A DNA stretch of 6,803 nucleotides from Deltaproteobacteria bacterium (lineage in GTDB: Bacteria; Desulfobacterota; DSM-4660; Desulfatiglandales; Desulfatiglandaceae): NCBI GenBank assembly GCA_018644785.1, contig JABGPV010000260.1, positions 1-6,803 on the forward strand. The letters run 5' to 3'. The notes beneath the pieces are model-generated. The model was not told the origin of the DNA. It saw nothing but the letters and a program-made list of their open reading frames with translations, and did not search any database. Below, one piece after another: positions 1 to 5,764 of the stretch; position 1 is the first letter of the stretch; each line of letters opens with the position of its first letter. The position numbers and the translations under genes are program-made.

Positions 1-1721
1 CCGATGGCGGCAACTTTTGTTTCAGCATCCTTGATGTTGTCCGAAAATTTTACCAGAAGATCTTCGCGCCACACCAGGAGGTTGATGGTCCATGTGAACA
101 GAACACCCAGAAAAATGCCCACCAGCCGCTCCGTAGGTGGCGCCAGGCTCGTCATGGCCGCCAGATCATGAACCGTGGCCAGAATATAGCAGAGCCCCGC
201 CTGACACCCTAGATAAGCGGCACCCGGACGTCCTCCCCATATGTAGGCGAAAAAGAATATAACCGAAAACAGAGAAATACAGAGCACAGGTGTGGATTCC
301 ACCTGAAACCCTAAGAATGCATAGCCGGCAACAGCCCCCACCAGGCATCCCATGAACCGCAACAAGCCTTTGTGGGTCGTACTCATGAGGTCCTGTTGCA
401 GTACCGTAATCACCGCCACAGACATGTTGAGCGCCCCCCCCGGAATTTCGGCCCAGAACCAGAACCAGAAAACACAGACAATCCCTAAAGCCCCCTTGAT
501 GGCATATTTGAGGGAAGGGATGTGAAGGGTTCGAGCTCGCCCCAACAGCATGAACCGGTAAAGGTCGGATGGTTCCTCATACACACTCATTTCCGGAACG
601 GCAGCCACCTCGCTGACGGAGTTTTCCCGGGTTTTAAAGGTCAGATCGTTGACAACGCGCCGCAGCAGAAAAATCAGTTCCAGAAAGAACAGAAAATCGA
701 ATACCCCATAGGCCTCTTTCCGCTTATCAGCGAGGGTTTTTCCATAATCCGATTCCAGACGTACCAGGACCTGTTGGATGTTTTTCGCTGACGGGTCTTC
801 AGTATCCAGTGACCAGCCTTCAGTCTTTGCCAGCAGGTCCAGTTTTTCCAGAAGATCTTCCATGACCACCCGATGGTTATCCGGGTATGCCTTCTCCGGA
901 ACCTGCCGGGATAATACCTGATAAAAGGCGTGGAAATCCTCAATCCGCCGGGTGAGACGATTGATGAGCGCACCCAGGATATCCGGATCTCCTTTGAGCA
1001 GCTTCATTTCGAATGAGGCATCCTGCATCAGAGCCTTGATTTTACGCGATCCCCGGATCAATTCCCGGTAAGGTGCTTCTACCGTTTCCAAGCAGTAATC
1101 ACATGCCGCATATTGACGCACAATCTCCCGAATCCATTCAAGGGTCCTGGCGCGATGGCGTTCAAAATCCTGTTTCAAGGTTTCATTGGCGTAGTCGGGA
1201 AAGAGCAGCACATTGACAAGAAGGGAAACCAGCACGCCGATGGTAATGGCGGCCCCCCGGTGAACGGTGATATAGACAGTGATATCGGGTTGGGTCATCC
1301 CCACCATGGAAATGAGGACGCCGTTCATGACAAAATAGCTCCAGAAATAACCATTGCGAGCTGTAACGCCCAGGTAAAACCCCAGAACCGACAGACAGAA
1401 AAATGCAAGCGTATAAGTCAGATGCAACTGAAGAAAAAGGCCCGTCAGCACCACAGCCAGAAAACAGCCGCAGCAGGCACCCCCGGCCCGCATCCAGCCT
1501 TTTCGAATGGATGCGGCCACATTGGGCTGCATCATGATCATGGTGGTGACACCCGCCCAGTAGGCTTCTTTTAAATCGAGAAAATAAGTGAGCATTACCG
1601 ACATAACGCACGCCAGAGCCGTTTTGAGGGCCTGACGGGTCTGCAGGGTGCCCCATGCAAAATCGTGCAGGGTGGCGGATAGATCGGTGCGGATCAGCCC
1701 GAGATGGTCCAACAGGGTCAT
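1..1721 (-). CDS. FUSC-family inner-membrane efflux protein, AaeB-like (C-terminus cut by window edge)
   Basis: The frame stays open from ATG 1721 to the left edge, giving 573 codons with the 3' end missing. The protein has two matching halves, as FUSC/AaeB/YccS proteins do. The first hydrophobic block (about residues 30-175) contains the segment MIMMQPNVAASIRKGWMRAG. A soluble, charged, helical region spans about 176-403. The second hydrophobic block (about 404-551) repeats the pattern, with VAVITVLQQDLMSTTHKGLL in place of the first motif. E. coli AaeB is about 655 residues, so perhaps 80-150 residues lie outside the window. In the family these proteins form the inner-membrane part of pumps that export aromatic carboxylic acids. 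The ATG overlaps the TGA of the membrane-fusion-protein gene as ATGA. There is no good Shine-Dalgarno in front of it, so translational coupling is likely. The family call is strong; the substrate is inferred only. Confidence 0.9.
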   Translation of the reverse strand, partial: MTLLDHLGLIRTDLSATLHDFAWGTLQTRQALKTALACVMSVMLTYFLDLKEAYWAGVTTMIMMQPNVAASIRKGWMRAGGACCGCFLAVVLTGLFLQLHLTYTLAFFCLSVLGFYLGVTARNGYFWSYFVMNGVLISMVGMTQPDITVYITVHRGAAITIGVLVSLLVNVLLFPDYANETLKQDFERHRARTLEWIREIVRQYAACDYCLETVEAPYRELIRGSRKIKALMQDASFEMKLLKGDPDILGALINRLTRRIEDFHAFYQVLSRQVPEKAYPDNHRVVMEDLLEKLDLLAKTEGWSLDTEDPSAKNIQQVLVRLESDYGKTLADKRKEAYGVFDFLFFLELIFLLRRVVNDLTFKTRENSVSEVAAVPEMSVYEEPSDLYRFMLLGRARTLHIPSLKYAIKGALGIVCVFWFWFWAEIPGGALNMSVAVITVLQQDLMSTTHKGLLRFMGCLVGAVAGYAFLGFQVESTPVLCISLFSVIFFFAYIWGGRPGAAYLGCQAGLCYILATVHDLAAMTSLAPPTERLVGIFLGVLFTWTINLLVWREDLLVKFSDNIKDAETKVAAI

Positions 1722-2722
1722 GGCGCAACACTTGGTTCCGATCCCAGCAGGATCAGCGTGCGGACGTCGGCCCCCATGCGGAACTGAACATCCGGGGGAG
1801 AATTCACAAGTTCGATCCGCACCGGGAAACGGTACTGGAGCCTGATCCAGTCAATGGTGGGAGAGATGTAGGGGAGCGCTCCCTGGGGCCTGTCAGTGCG
1901 GCTGACGCCGGTGCCCATGCTGGCCACCCGCCCCTCGAAAATGCGGGATGGGTATAGATCGCACTGTATCCATACCTTCTGGCCGGGCTTGATTTTGCCC
2001 ACGTGGCTTTCTTTGTAGTTGGCCTCCACCCAGAATTCCGTGGTTTCCACGATGCCGAACATGGGGTCTCCCACCACCGCGTAATCCCCGGGCCTGATGT
2101 ACATGTTGTTGACGAAACCCGGGTTGGGAGCGGAGAGCCGGCACATGGACAGATCATACTCGGCCAACGCCACCCGGGCGCGGCTGGCATCGATAACCGT
2201 TGCCTGTTCAGCCACGGCCGCCATCCAGTATTTGACATTTTCCTTGGCCTGGGTTAACCGGATGGTCGTGTTGTCCAGTTCCGTTTCAACATCCTCATAG
2301 CCCTGCTTGCTCACAGCGTTTTCCCGAACCAGTTCTTTAAACCGATCCCGTTTCTTCACGGCCAGTTTGAATTCGGCGGTGACGCTTTTGAGGGTCTCCC
2401 GGGCCATTTCATACTTGACTCCCGTTACCTTGAGCTGGGCTTGGTCCTGGGCCAGGGTAGCTTTGTGCACATCCAAAACAAGCCGGTAAGGATATTCCTC
2501 CAGCTCAATCATCAACTGTCCCTGCTTGACAAGGGCGTTGTTCTGAACATGAACGGCCTTCACGTGTCCCTTGACCCGGGGGCTTACCGCCGCCCAGTTG
2601 GCCCGAATGTAGGCGTTTGAGGTATAAACCACCACCTCATGAAAAAGGACGGCAACGGCAATACAAACTGCAACAAAGAGGAGAAAAAAGACGAGAAATT
2701 TTCGAGGTTTCTTCATTCCCAT
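1718..2722 (-). CDS. HlyD/EmrA-type periplasmic membrane fusion protein, AaeA-like
   Basis: This 334-residue protein is the periplasmic adaptor of an efflux pump and would link the FUSC protein encoded next to an outer-membrane channel. Order of parts: a basic N-terminus and one transmembrane anchor (about 9-28); the first lipoyl half (about 34-75, AAVSPRVKGHVKAVHVQNNA); a long coiled-coil hairpin (about 80-190); the second lipoyl half (about 193-226, LSAPNPGFVNNMYIRPGDYA); then a beta-barrel domain with FWVEANYKE and KIKPGQKVWI. The C-terminal RFPVRIEL and FRMGADV segments are typical of the EmrA/AaeA branch. Length fits the family (AaeA about 310). ATG 2722 gives MGMKK; a second ATG at 2716 is possible. 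Neither has a strong Shine-Dalgarno. The gene ends 4 nt inside the FUSC gene. No outer-membrane factor gene is visible; it may lie left of the window or elsewhere. Confidence 0.93.
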   Translation of the reverse strand: MGMKKPRKFLVFFLLFVAVCIAVAVLFHEVVVYTSNAYIRANWAAVSPRVKGHVKAVHVQNNALVKQGQLMIELEEYPYRLVLDVHKATLAQDQAQLKVTGVKYEMARETLKSVTAEFKLAVKKRDRFKELVRENAVSKQGYEDVETELDNTTIRLTQAKENVKYWMAAVAEQATVIDASRARVALAEYDLSMCRLSAPNPGFVNNMYIRPGDYAVVGDPMFGIVETTEFWVEANYKESHVGKIKPGQKVWIQCDLYPSRIFEGRVASMGTGVSRTDRPQGALPYISPTIDWIRLQYRFPVRIELVNSPPDVQFRMGADVRTLILLGSEPSVAP

Positions 2723-2729
2723 GTTTTCA

Positions 2730-2766
2730 GCGACTTTCTGCCAGCTACCCGGCCAACTCCAGTCGC
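2730..2766. repeat. 6-bp inverted repeat overlapping the GGCCAA palindrome
   Basis: GCGACT (2730-2735) and AGTCGC (2761-2766) are perfect inverted repeats separated by 25 nt. The right arm shares bases 2765-2766 with the inner stem of the neighbouring palindrome, and the loop contains that palindrome's outer left arm. The two structures therefore cannot both form fully. In the minus-strand transcript this second stem ends about 7 nt before the ATG at 2722. Confidence 0.35.
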
Positions 2767-2789
2767 CCTACGGGCTCCTTACATTGGCC
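2751..2789. repeat. Imperfect palindrome in the leader of the efflux operon
   Basis: Outer arms GGCCAA (2751-2756) and TTGGCC (2784-2789) pair perfectly. Inner arms GCCC (2765-2768) and GGGC (2772-2775) pair around a 3-nt loop. An unpaired internal loop of eight bases per side separates them. On the minus strand this lies about 30 nt before the ATG of the membrane fusion protein. It has no adjacent T-run in that direction, so it is not a terminator for the genes here. It may be part of an IS remnant or an RNA leader structure. Confidence 0.45.
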
Positions 2790-2858
2790 CCCCCAGAAAA
2801 AAGAGGTAGTAAGCAGCACAATATTAATACCGTATCAGAGCTTATTTCCCCTTCGGGG

Positions 2859-2881
2859 CTGTCCAAACAATGGGGTCCACC
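2859..2881 (+). mobile_element. Possible solo terminus of an IS3-family insertion sequence (remnant)
   Basis: On the plus strand the sequence reads CTGTCCAA, then a short spacer, then GGGGTCCACC. This resembles the right end of IS150-group IS3 elements, where CTGTCCAA is followed by a T-rich spacer and a GGGTxxxxxA-type tip. It is preceded by a short CCCC-TTC-GGGG hairpin (2848-2858). No transposase reading frame is attached and no matching inverted terminal repeat was found in the window. If real, it is a decayed remnant whose body lay toward lower coordinates (about 2730-2858). The resemblance is from memory of IS3 ends, not from a search. Confidence 0.35.
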
Positions 2882-3031
2882 TTAAACAAAAACATGCAGC
2901 AAAAATGATCTAAAATCAAGGTTGTTCAACAAGAATACGGCTGTATCTCAATGATACTTTTGCATATTCTGGTCGAAAATCAAACATGCATGATGGGGGA
3001 CGTCTACTCGTGATTGACGTGACATTTTTCT

Positions 3032-3060
3032 TTCTTACCCCTAAGATTGCCTCATGTCAA
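3032..3060 (-). promoter_or_regulatory. Weak sigma70-like promoter candidate for the efflux operon
   Basis: Read on the minus strand, a perfect TTGACA (3060-3055) is followed after 17 nt by TAAGAA (3037-3032). The -35 is ideal, but the -10 matches the consensus at only three positions. It begins just past the DUF362 stop and lies about 310 nt before the membrane-fusion-protein ATG, implying a long leader through the IS-like segment. Other, weaker pairs exist in the AT-rich stretch, so this is only one candidate. Confidence 0.2.
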
Positions 3061-3064
3061 TATA

Positions 3065-4267
3065 TCAAGAACGTCCCCATTTTTTCACGAGCCTATCTTT
3101 CAATTCCCCGGGGACCGAACGGTTTGCGGTTTTTATTTTGACTCTGGGTCTCCCGCCCAATACCTGGTAGGCTCGGTTCAGAATCCGGTCGTCCCAGATG
3201 GTGCTGATATCGTTTCGGGTAAGACCTTCCGGCGTCAGAGCCGCCAGCCATCCTCCCAGCTTGCCCACCACCCAGTGATTTCCCATGGTGACGATGAACT
3301 GGCTTTCATATGGATCGCTGAACATGTCCTTCTCCGATTCGGGGATGTTTTCCCTGTTCAACAGAAGCCACGCCAGGGAAACCATGTCATGAGCGACCAC
3401 CGACTCGGAAGCGATCACGAGACCGGTTTCGGGCTGCACCACATAGCCTTTATCGGGACCGAATGAGGTGAGTATTTTGTCCGCCGCTGTGATTACGAGA
3501 CGTTGTTTTTTAAGCAGTGTCTCCACGGTGTTGCCTTCGGCGGTTTTTTCCTGAAATGTGGCGGCATCCCGATGGTACTCCAGACGGGAATCGGTTCGCC
3601 AGTAGCCTACGGCCGCCTTGAGTCCCAGGGTACTCCCGGCCAGAACATGACGGGCACACCTGGGCATAAGTACGATGTGATCCACTTCCTTTAACAAATC
3701 GGGCATCATCAGAGGGGTTTTCCAGTTGGGCCCCGATACCGGCATGTCCTCATAAAATGCCTTCCATCCGGCCTCTTCCGGAAAATGAAGTTCCGCTCCC
3801 GCTTTCAGGACAGCCTCAGCCATGCCGCAGGATTTCATCAATTCCCGGGAACTGCCCCGCACCCCTTCGGGAGTTAATTTTACATGCTCAATCCCCGACA
3901 TATCTCCCACAATGACCCTGCCCGCCCCTTTCTCAATTAGCAACGATGTCATGGCGGCAATGGCTTCCGGGCTGGTAGTGGCGGGGTACGGGTTGCCCGA
4001 ATTCAGCGCCGGTTTGATGAATACCGCATCTCCTTTGGACAACCACGAAAAATCCGTCGCTGCTTCAGCGGCTTCGCGAACCGCAGTCTTGAATACCTTT
4101 CCGCTTGATCCTTTGACCATTCCAGCTAAAAAGACCGGCGTTTCGACCCCACTTCGGGTCTGGTTTTTCGAAGCAACCGCTTCTGTTGCTGCTTTTGACA
4201 CCCCAAGTGGCAACAGGGTCGATGCCAGGCTCACAGCCGATGTCTTTAGAAATGTTCTTCTTTTCAT
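3065..4267 (-). CDS. Tat-exported DUF362-domain protein
   Basis: About 400 residues. The N-terminus MKRRTFLKTSAVSLASTLLP is a clear twin-arginine signal (RRTFLK) with probable cleavage after SKA, so the folded protein is exported to the periplasm. The body matches the DUF362 layout. Counting from the GTG at 4273, there is an early strand and substrate-loop region (VFIKPALNSGNPYPATT, about 84-100), then GAGRVIVGDMSG (about 116-127), VDHIVLMPRCARH (about 197-209), GLKAAVG (about 217-223) and a late Asp-rich segment (about 263-302). No CxxCxxC ferredoxin motif is present, although many DUF362 proteins have one. ATG 4267 is preferred: GGGGGA (4282-4277) lies 9 nt before it but only 3 nt before the GTG at 4273. 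It follows the SGNH-like gene by about 26 bp, so the two are probably co-transcribed. The function of this family is poorly known and no reaction is claimed. Confidence 0.9.
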   Translation of the reverse strand: MKRRTFLKTSAVSLASTLLPLGVSKAATEAVASKNQTRSGVETPVFLAGMVKGSSGKVFKTAVREAAEAATDFSWLSKGDAVFIKPALNSGNPYPATTSPEAIAAMTSLLIEKGAGRVIVGDMSGIEHVKLTPEGVRGSSRELMKSCGMAEAVLKAGAELHFPEEAGWKAFYEDMPVSGPNWKTPLMMPDLLKEVDHIVLMPRCARHVLAGSTLGLKAAVGYWRTDSRLEYHRDAATFQEKTAEGNTVETLLKKQRLVITAADKILTSFGPDKGYVVQPETGLVIASESVVAHDMVSLAWLLLNRENIPESEKDMFSDPYESQFIVTMGNHWVVGKLGGWLAALTPEGLTRNDISTIWDDRILNRAYQVLGGRPRVKIKTANRSVPGELKDRLVKKWGRS

Positions 4268-4276
4268 TGCCACGAT

Positions 4277-4282
4277 TCCCCC
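4277..4282 (-). promoter_or_regulatory. Ribosome binding site of the DUF362 gene
   Basis: GGGGGA on the minus strand within AAAGGGGGAATC. Its 9-nt distance to ATG 4267 fits normal spacing; the 3-nt distance to GTG 4273 does not. This decides the start in favour of the ATG that opens MKRRTFLK. Confidence 0.6.
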
Positions 4283-4293
4283 TTTATGATGCG

Positions 4294-5487
4294 CTACTGC
4301 GCCACCTCAACATCCACCCAGTCAATATCCCACCATGGCCCTTGAGCAACACCATCAGGATCATCTATGGCAAAATAGAATCTGTAATTCCCAGGGGTTA
4401 ATGCCCCATTCAAAACTTCATGGGACGAAAGATCATAGACCGGAGTTTGAACACACAGATTGAGACCCTCGCGCCATCCGCTGGGATAAACATAACTGTA
4501 CCAATCGCCCGGGTATGCAAATGGCGTGGTGGCGACAATCCACCAATCGGCGTTTGCGCCGGCGGAACTTCCCGAAGTGACACTGATACGAACGGAAACG
4601 GGGGTTCCCTGGGGAATCGATACCGGCTCGTCGGAGCCATTGACTTTTATATCCAGGGCAAAAGGCATCACACCGCCACCCCCGCCCCCATCCCAGCCGG
4701 CGATGCGTGCCAGGAGCCACCAGAAAGCCCTGGCCTTGTTGTCACAGCTGCCAAAAGTGGTGTGTCCCGCTTCATCCCCGCTGTATTGGGGATGTTCCAT
4801 GGGGATTCCGTTTACTGAATACTGTTCGCCGCCATACCAGCAATCCAGATCGGCAAAGTCAAACAGAATTTTGTTGTTTTGGCGACAATAATTGCGAATC
4901 TGGTTGTTGCGATCCACCCGGTTCTGATCTTCACTCTGAGCGTTTCCCGTGAAATAGACAAACGTTACATCCGGATACTCGCTTTCCAATTGGGTCATGG
5001 CATCCAGGTAAACCTGAACTTCTGAACTGCTGTAATAATCCAGTTGTGAACACCATGCCCACATGGAAACGTTGATATCATGGGCATTCAACATACCCCG
5101 GGTGATATTAAGAGCGTTGGTTCCCTCCCAATAATAGTCAGGCGTAATGTAGGTTTCGCAATAGCCGGAAACGGTTTGGCCTTCCATCATGGCCAGGTAT
5201 TCGGTGGTTGAGGGCATTGTGCAGTTATCCGGATAAAACGCATATTTATTGTTGCTGCCGGAGAGTCGGTCAAGCCCGGTATAGATCTGTTCTCCGTGAG
5301 AGGTATGGGCGTAATGGGCTTTCAGGGTACTCTTTACCTGATTAATCCAAGTCTCCGGTATTCGGGAGATATCGGTGCAGGTATGATCCACCACGAACCC
5401 CTGGGCCTTTACGCCACCAGCCAGATAAAAAACACCCACAATGACCAAAATAAGGGATGAAAAAAATTTCAGCGTATGATCATTCAT
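4294..5487 (-). CDS. Secreted SGNH-hydrolase-like protein with C-terminal beta module
   Basis: 397 residues. A Sec signal peptide (about 1-28, ending VKA) precedes the mature protein. Residues about 30-265 look like an SGNH/GDSL-type fold. AHTSHG places Ser63 in a block-I-like position, VYFTGN places Gly181-Asn182 in a block-III-like position, and DEAGH gives Asp238/His242 as a block-V-like pair. This assignment is inferred from order and spacing; no canonical GDS motif is present. A six-glycine linker (267-272) leads to a beta-rich domain (about 273-397) with NADWWIVATTPF, YVYPSGW and GNYRFYFAIDD. That module resembles a C-terminal domain I recall from other secreted deltaproteobacterial proteins. 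Eight cysteines in the mature part suggest disulfides. GAGGAA lies 7 nt before the ATG. The DUF362 gene follows closely. Substrate unknown; an esterase or carbohydrate-active role is possible. Confidence 0.85.
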   Translation of the reverse strand: MNDHTLKFFSSLILVIVGVFYLAGGVKAQGFVVDHTCTDISRIPETWINQVKSTLKAHYAHTSHGEQIYTGLDRLSGSNNKYAFYPDNCTMPSTTEYLAMMEGQTVSGYCETYITPDYYWEGTNALNITRGMLNAHDINVSMWAWCSQLDYYSSSEVQVYLDAMTQLESEYPDVTFVYFTGNAQSEDQNRVDRNNQIRNYCRQNNKILFDFADLDCWYGGEQYSVNGIPMEHPQYSGDEAGHTTFGSCDNKARAFWWLLARIAGWDGGGGGGVMPFALDIKVNGSDEPVSIPQGTPVSVRISVTSGSSAGANADWWIVATTPFAYPGDWYSYVYPSGWREGLNLCVQTPVYDLSSHEVLNGALTPGNYRFYFAIDDPDGVAQGPWWDIDWVDVEVAQ

Positions 5488-5494
5488 GATTCAT

Positions 5495-5500
5495 TTCCTC
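5495..5500 (-). promoter_or_regulatory. Ribosome binding site of the SGNH-like gene
   Basis: GAGGAA on the minus strand, 7 nt before ATG 5487. There is another ATG immediately after the GAGGAA (at 5494), but it is too close to be used and lies in a different frame. The site supports MNDHTLKF as the true N-terminus and hence the signal peptide. Confidence 0.65.
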
Positions 5501-5603
5501 GGTTTGAGTCAATATCCTTAAAGCCCCGGCTACTATCCTCCGGGTTTTCTGATGATCGATGCGTTCATTGAAACCCGTTCTGTTAACACTGACGATATCA
5601 GAT

Positions 5604-5640
5604 TTAACGAAAATATGCAGCAGTAGAAGATTCTCGTTAA
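5604..5640. repeat. 7-bp inverted repeat upstream of the SGNH-like/DUF362 operon
   Basis: TTAACGA (5604-5610) and TCGTTAA (5634-5640) are perfect inverted repeats with a 23-nt spacer. A GTTAAC hexamer overlaps the right arm (5636-5641) and a second copy lies at 5582-5587, 54 bp away, close to five helical turns. It sits about 120-150 bp before the SGNH-like start and could be a regulator binding region. No -10/-35 pair close by is convincing; the best is TTGATA with TAAGGT 17 nt downstream, read on the minus strand. Confidence 0.25.
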
Positions 5641-5673
5641 CCTTATCCGTTATTTGTTCTAGTATCAAATATA

Positions 5674-5700
5674 AGCTGTATGCTTCGGCATAGGCTTTTT
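5674..5700. terminator. Terminator-like hairpin with TTCG/CGAA loop
   Basis: TATGC (5679-5683), loop TTCG and GCATA (5688-5692) form a stem, extended by AGC/GCT beyond a small internal loop. On the plus strand it is followed by TTTTT and looks like a small rho-independent terminator, although no plus-strand gene precedes it. On the minus strand it lies about 65 nt after the PAS sensor stop and is followed by CTTATATTT, so it may weakly end that transcript. The stem is short, so the call is tentative. Confidence 0.35.
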
Positions 5701-5764
5701 GAAAGCGCCAAGGGGACAGACTGGTACAGCATTGAAAGGGGGTTTTCAAAGGGCGGGCGGGGCG

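Larger units (their letters stand above)
2723..3064. other. 342-bp intergenic region between the DUF362 gene and the efflux operon
   Basis: No convincing gene is present. The part next to the efflux operon (about 2730-2881) is GC-rich with several inverted repeats and an IS3-like terminus, described separately. The part next to the DUF362 gene (about 2882-3064) is AT-rich and holds small dyads: TTGTTCAACAA at 2922-2932 and GTATC-TCAAT-GATAC at 2943-2957. The second dyad is followed by TTTT on the plus strand, where there is no gene to terminate. I see no clear rho-independent terminator after the DUF362 stop on the minus strand, so readthrough into the efflux genes is possible. Confidence 0.6.
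5488..5764. other. Intergenic region between the PAS sensor and the SGNH-like operon
   Basis: 277 bp, AT-rich in the middle. It contains the TTCG-loop hairpin, the TTAACGA inverted repeat, a TTGAAA/TTTCAA dyad (5732-5749) around a G-run, and AGGGGACAGACTGGTAC at 5711-5727. A weak 89-codon frame crosses it but is not accepted as a gene. It probably holds the promoter of the SGNH-like/DUF362 operon. Confidence 0.5.

Noticed and set aside
1113..1574. A 153-codon plus-strand frame
   Set aside because: Antisense to the FUSC gene; no start signal and no family resemblance.
1183..1731. A 182-codon minus-strand frame starting just before the FUSC start
   Set aside because: It is out of frame with the FUSC protein, whose own frame is open for 573 codons with clear family motifs. 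The product is His/Arg-rich and without recognisable domains.
2730..2800. Cyclic-di-GMP (GEMM) riboswitch or integron attC site
   Set aside because: CCGGGTAGCTGG slightly resembles part of GEMM and GGCCAAC slightly resembles an attC arm, but the required conserved core elements of both are missing.
2617..2913. A 98-codon plus-strand frame crossing the adaptor start and intergenic region
   Set aside because: It begins inside the adaptor gene on the opposite strand and covers palindromic sequence; no Shine-Dalgarno or family signal seen.
2943..2961. Terminator at the GTATC-TCAAT-GATAC hairpin
   Set aside because: The stem is only 5 bp and AT-rich, with a four-T run on the plus strand where no gene needs terminating.
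5480..5749. An 89-codon minus-strand frame overlapping the SGNH-like start by 8 nt
   Set aside because: It begins with TTG, has no Shine-Dalgarno, overlaps hairpins and inverted repeats, and its product resembles no family I recognise. It looks like open intergenic DNA.
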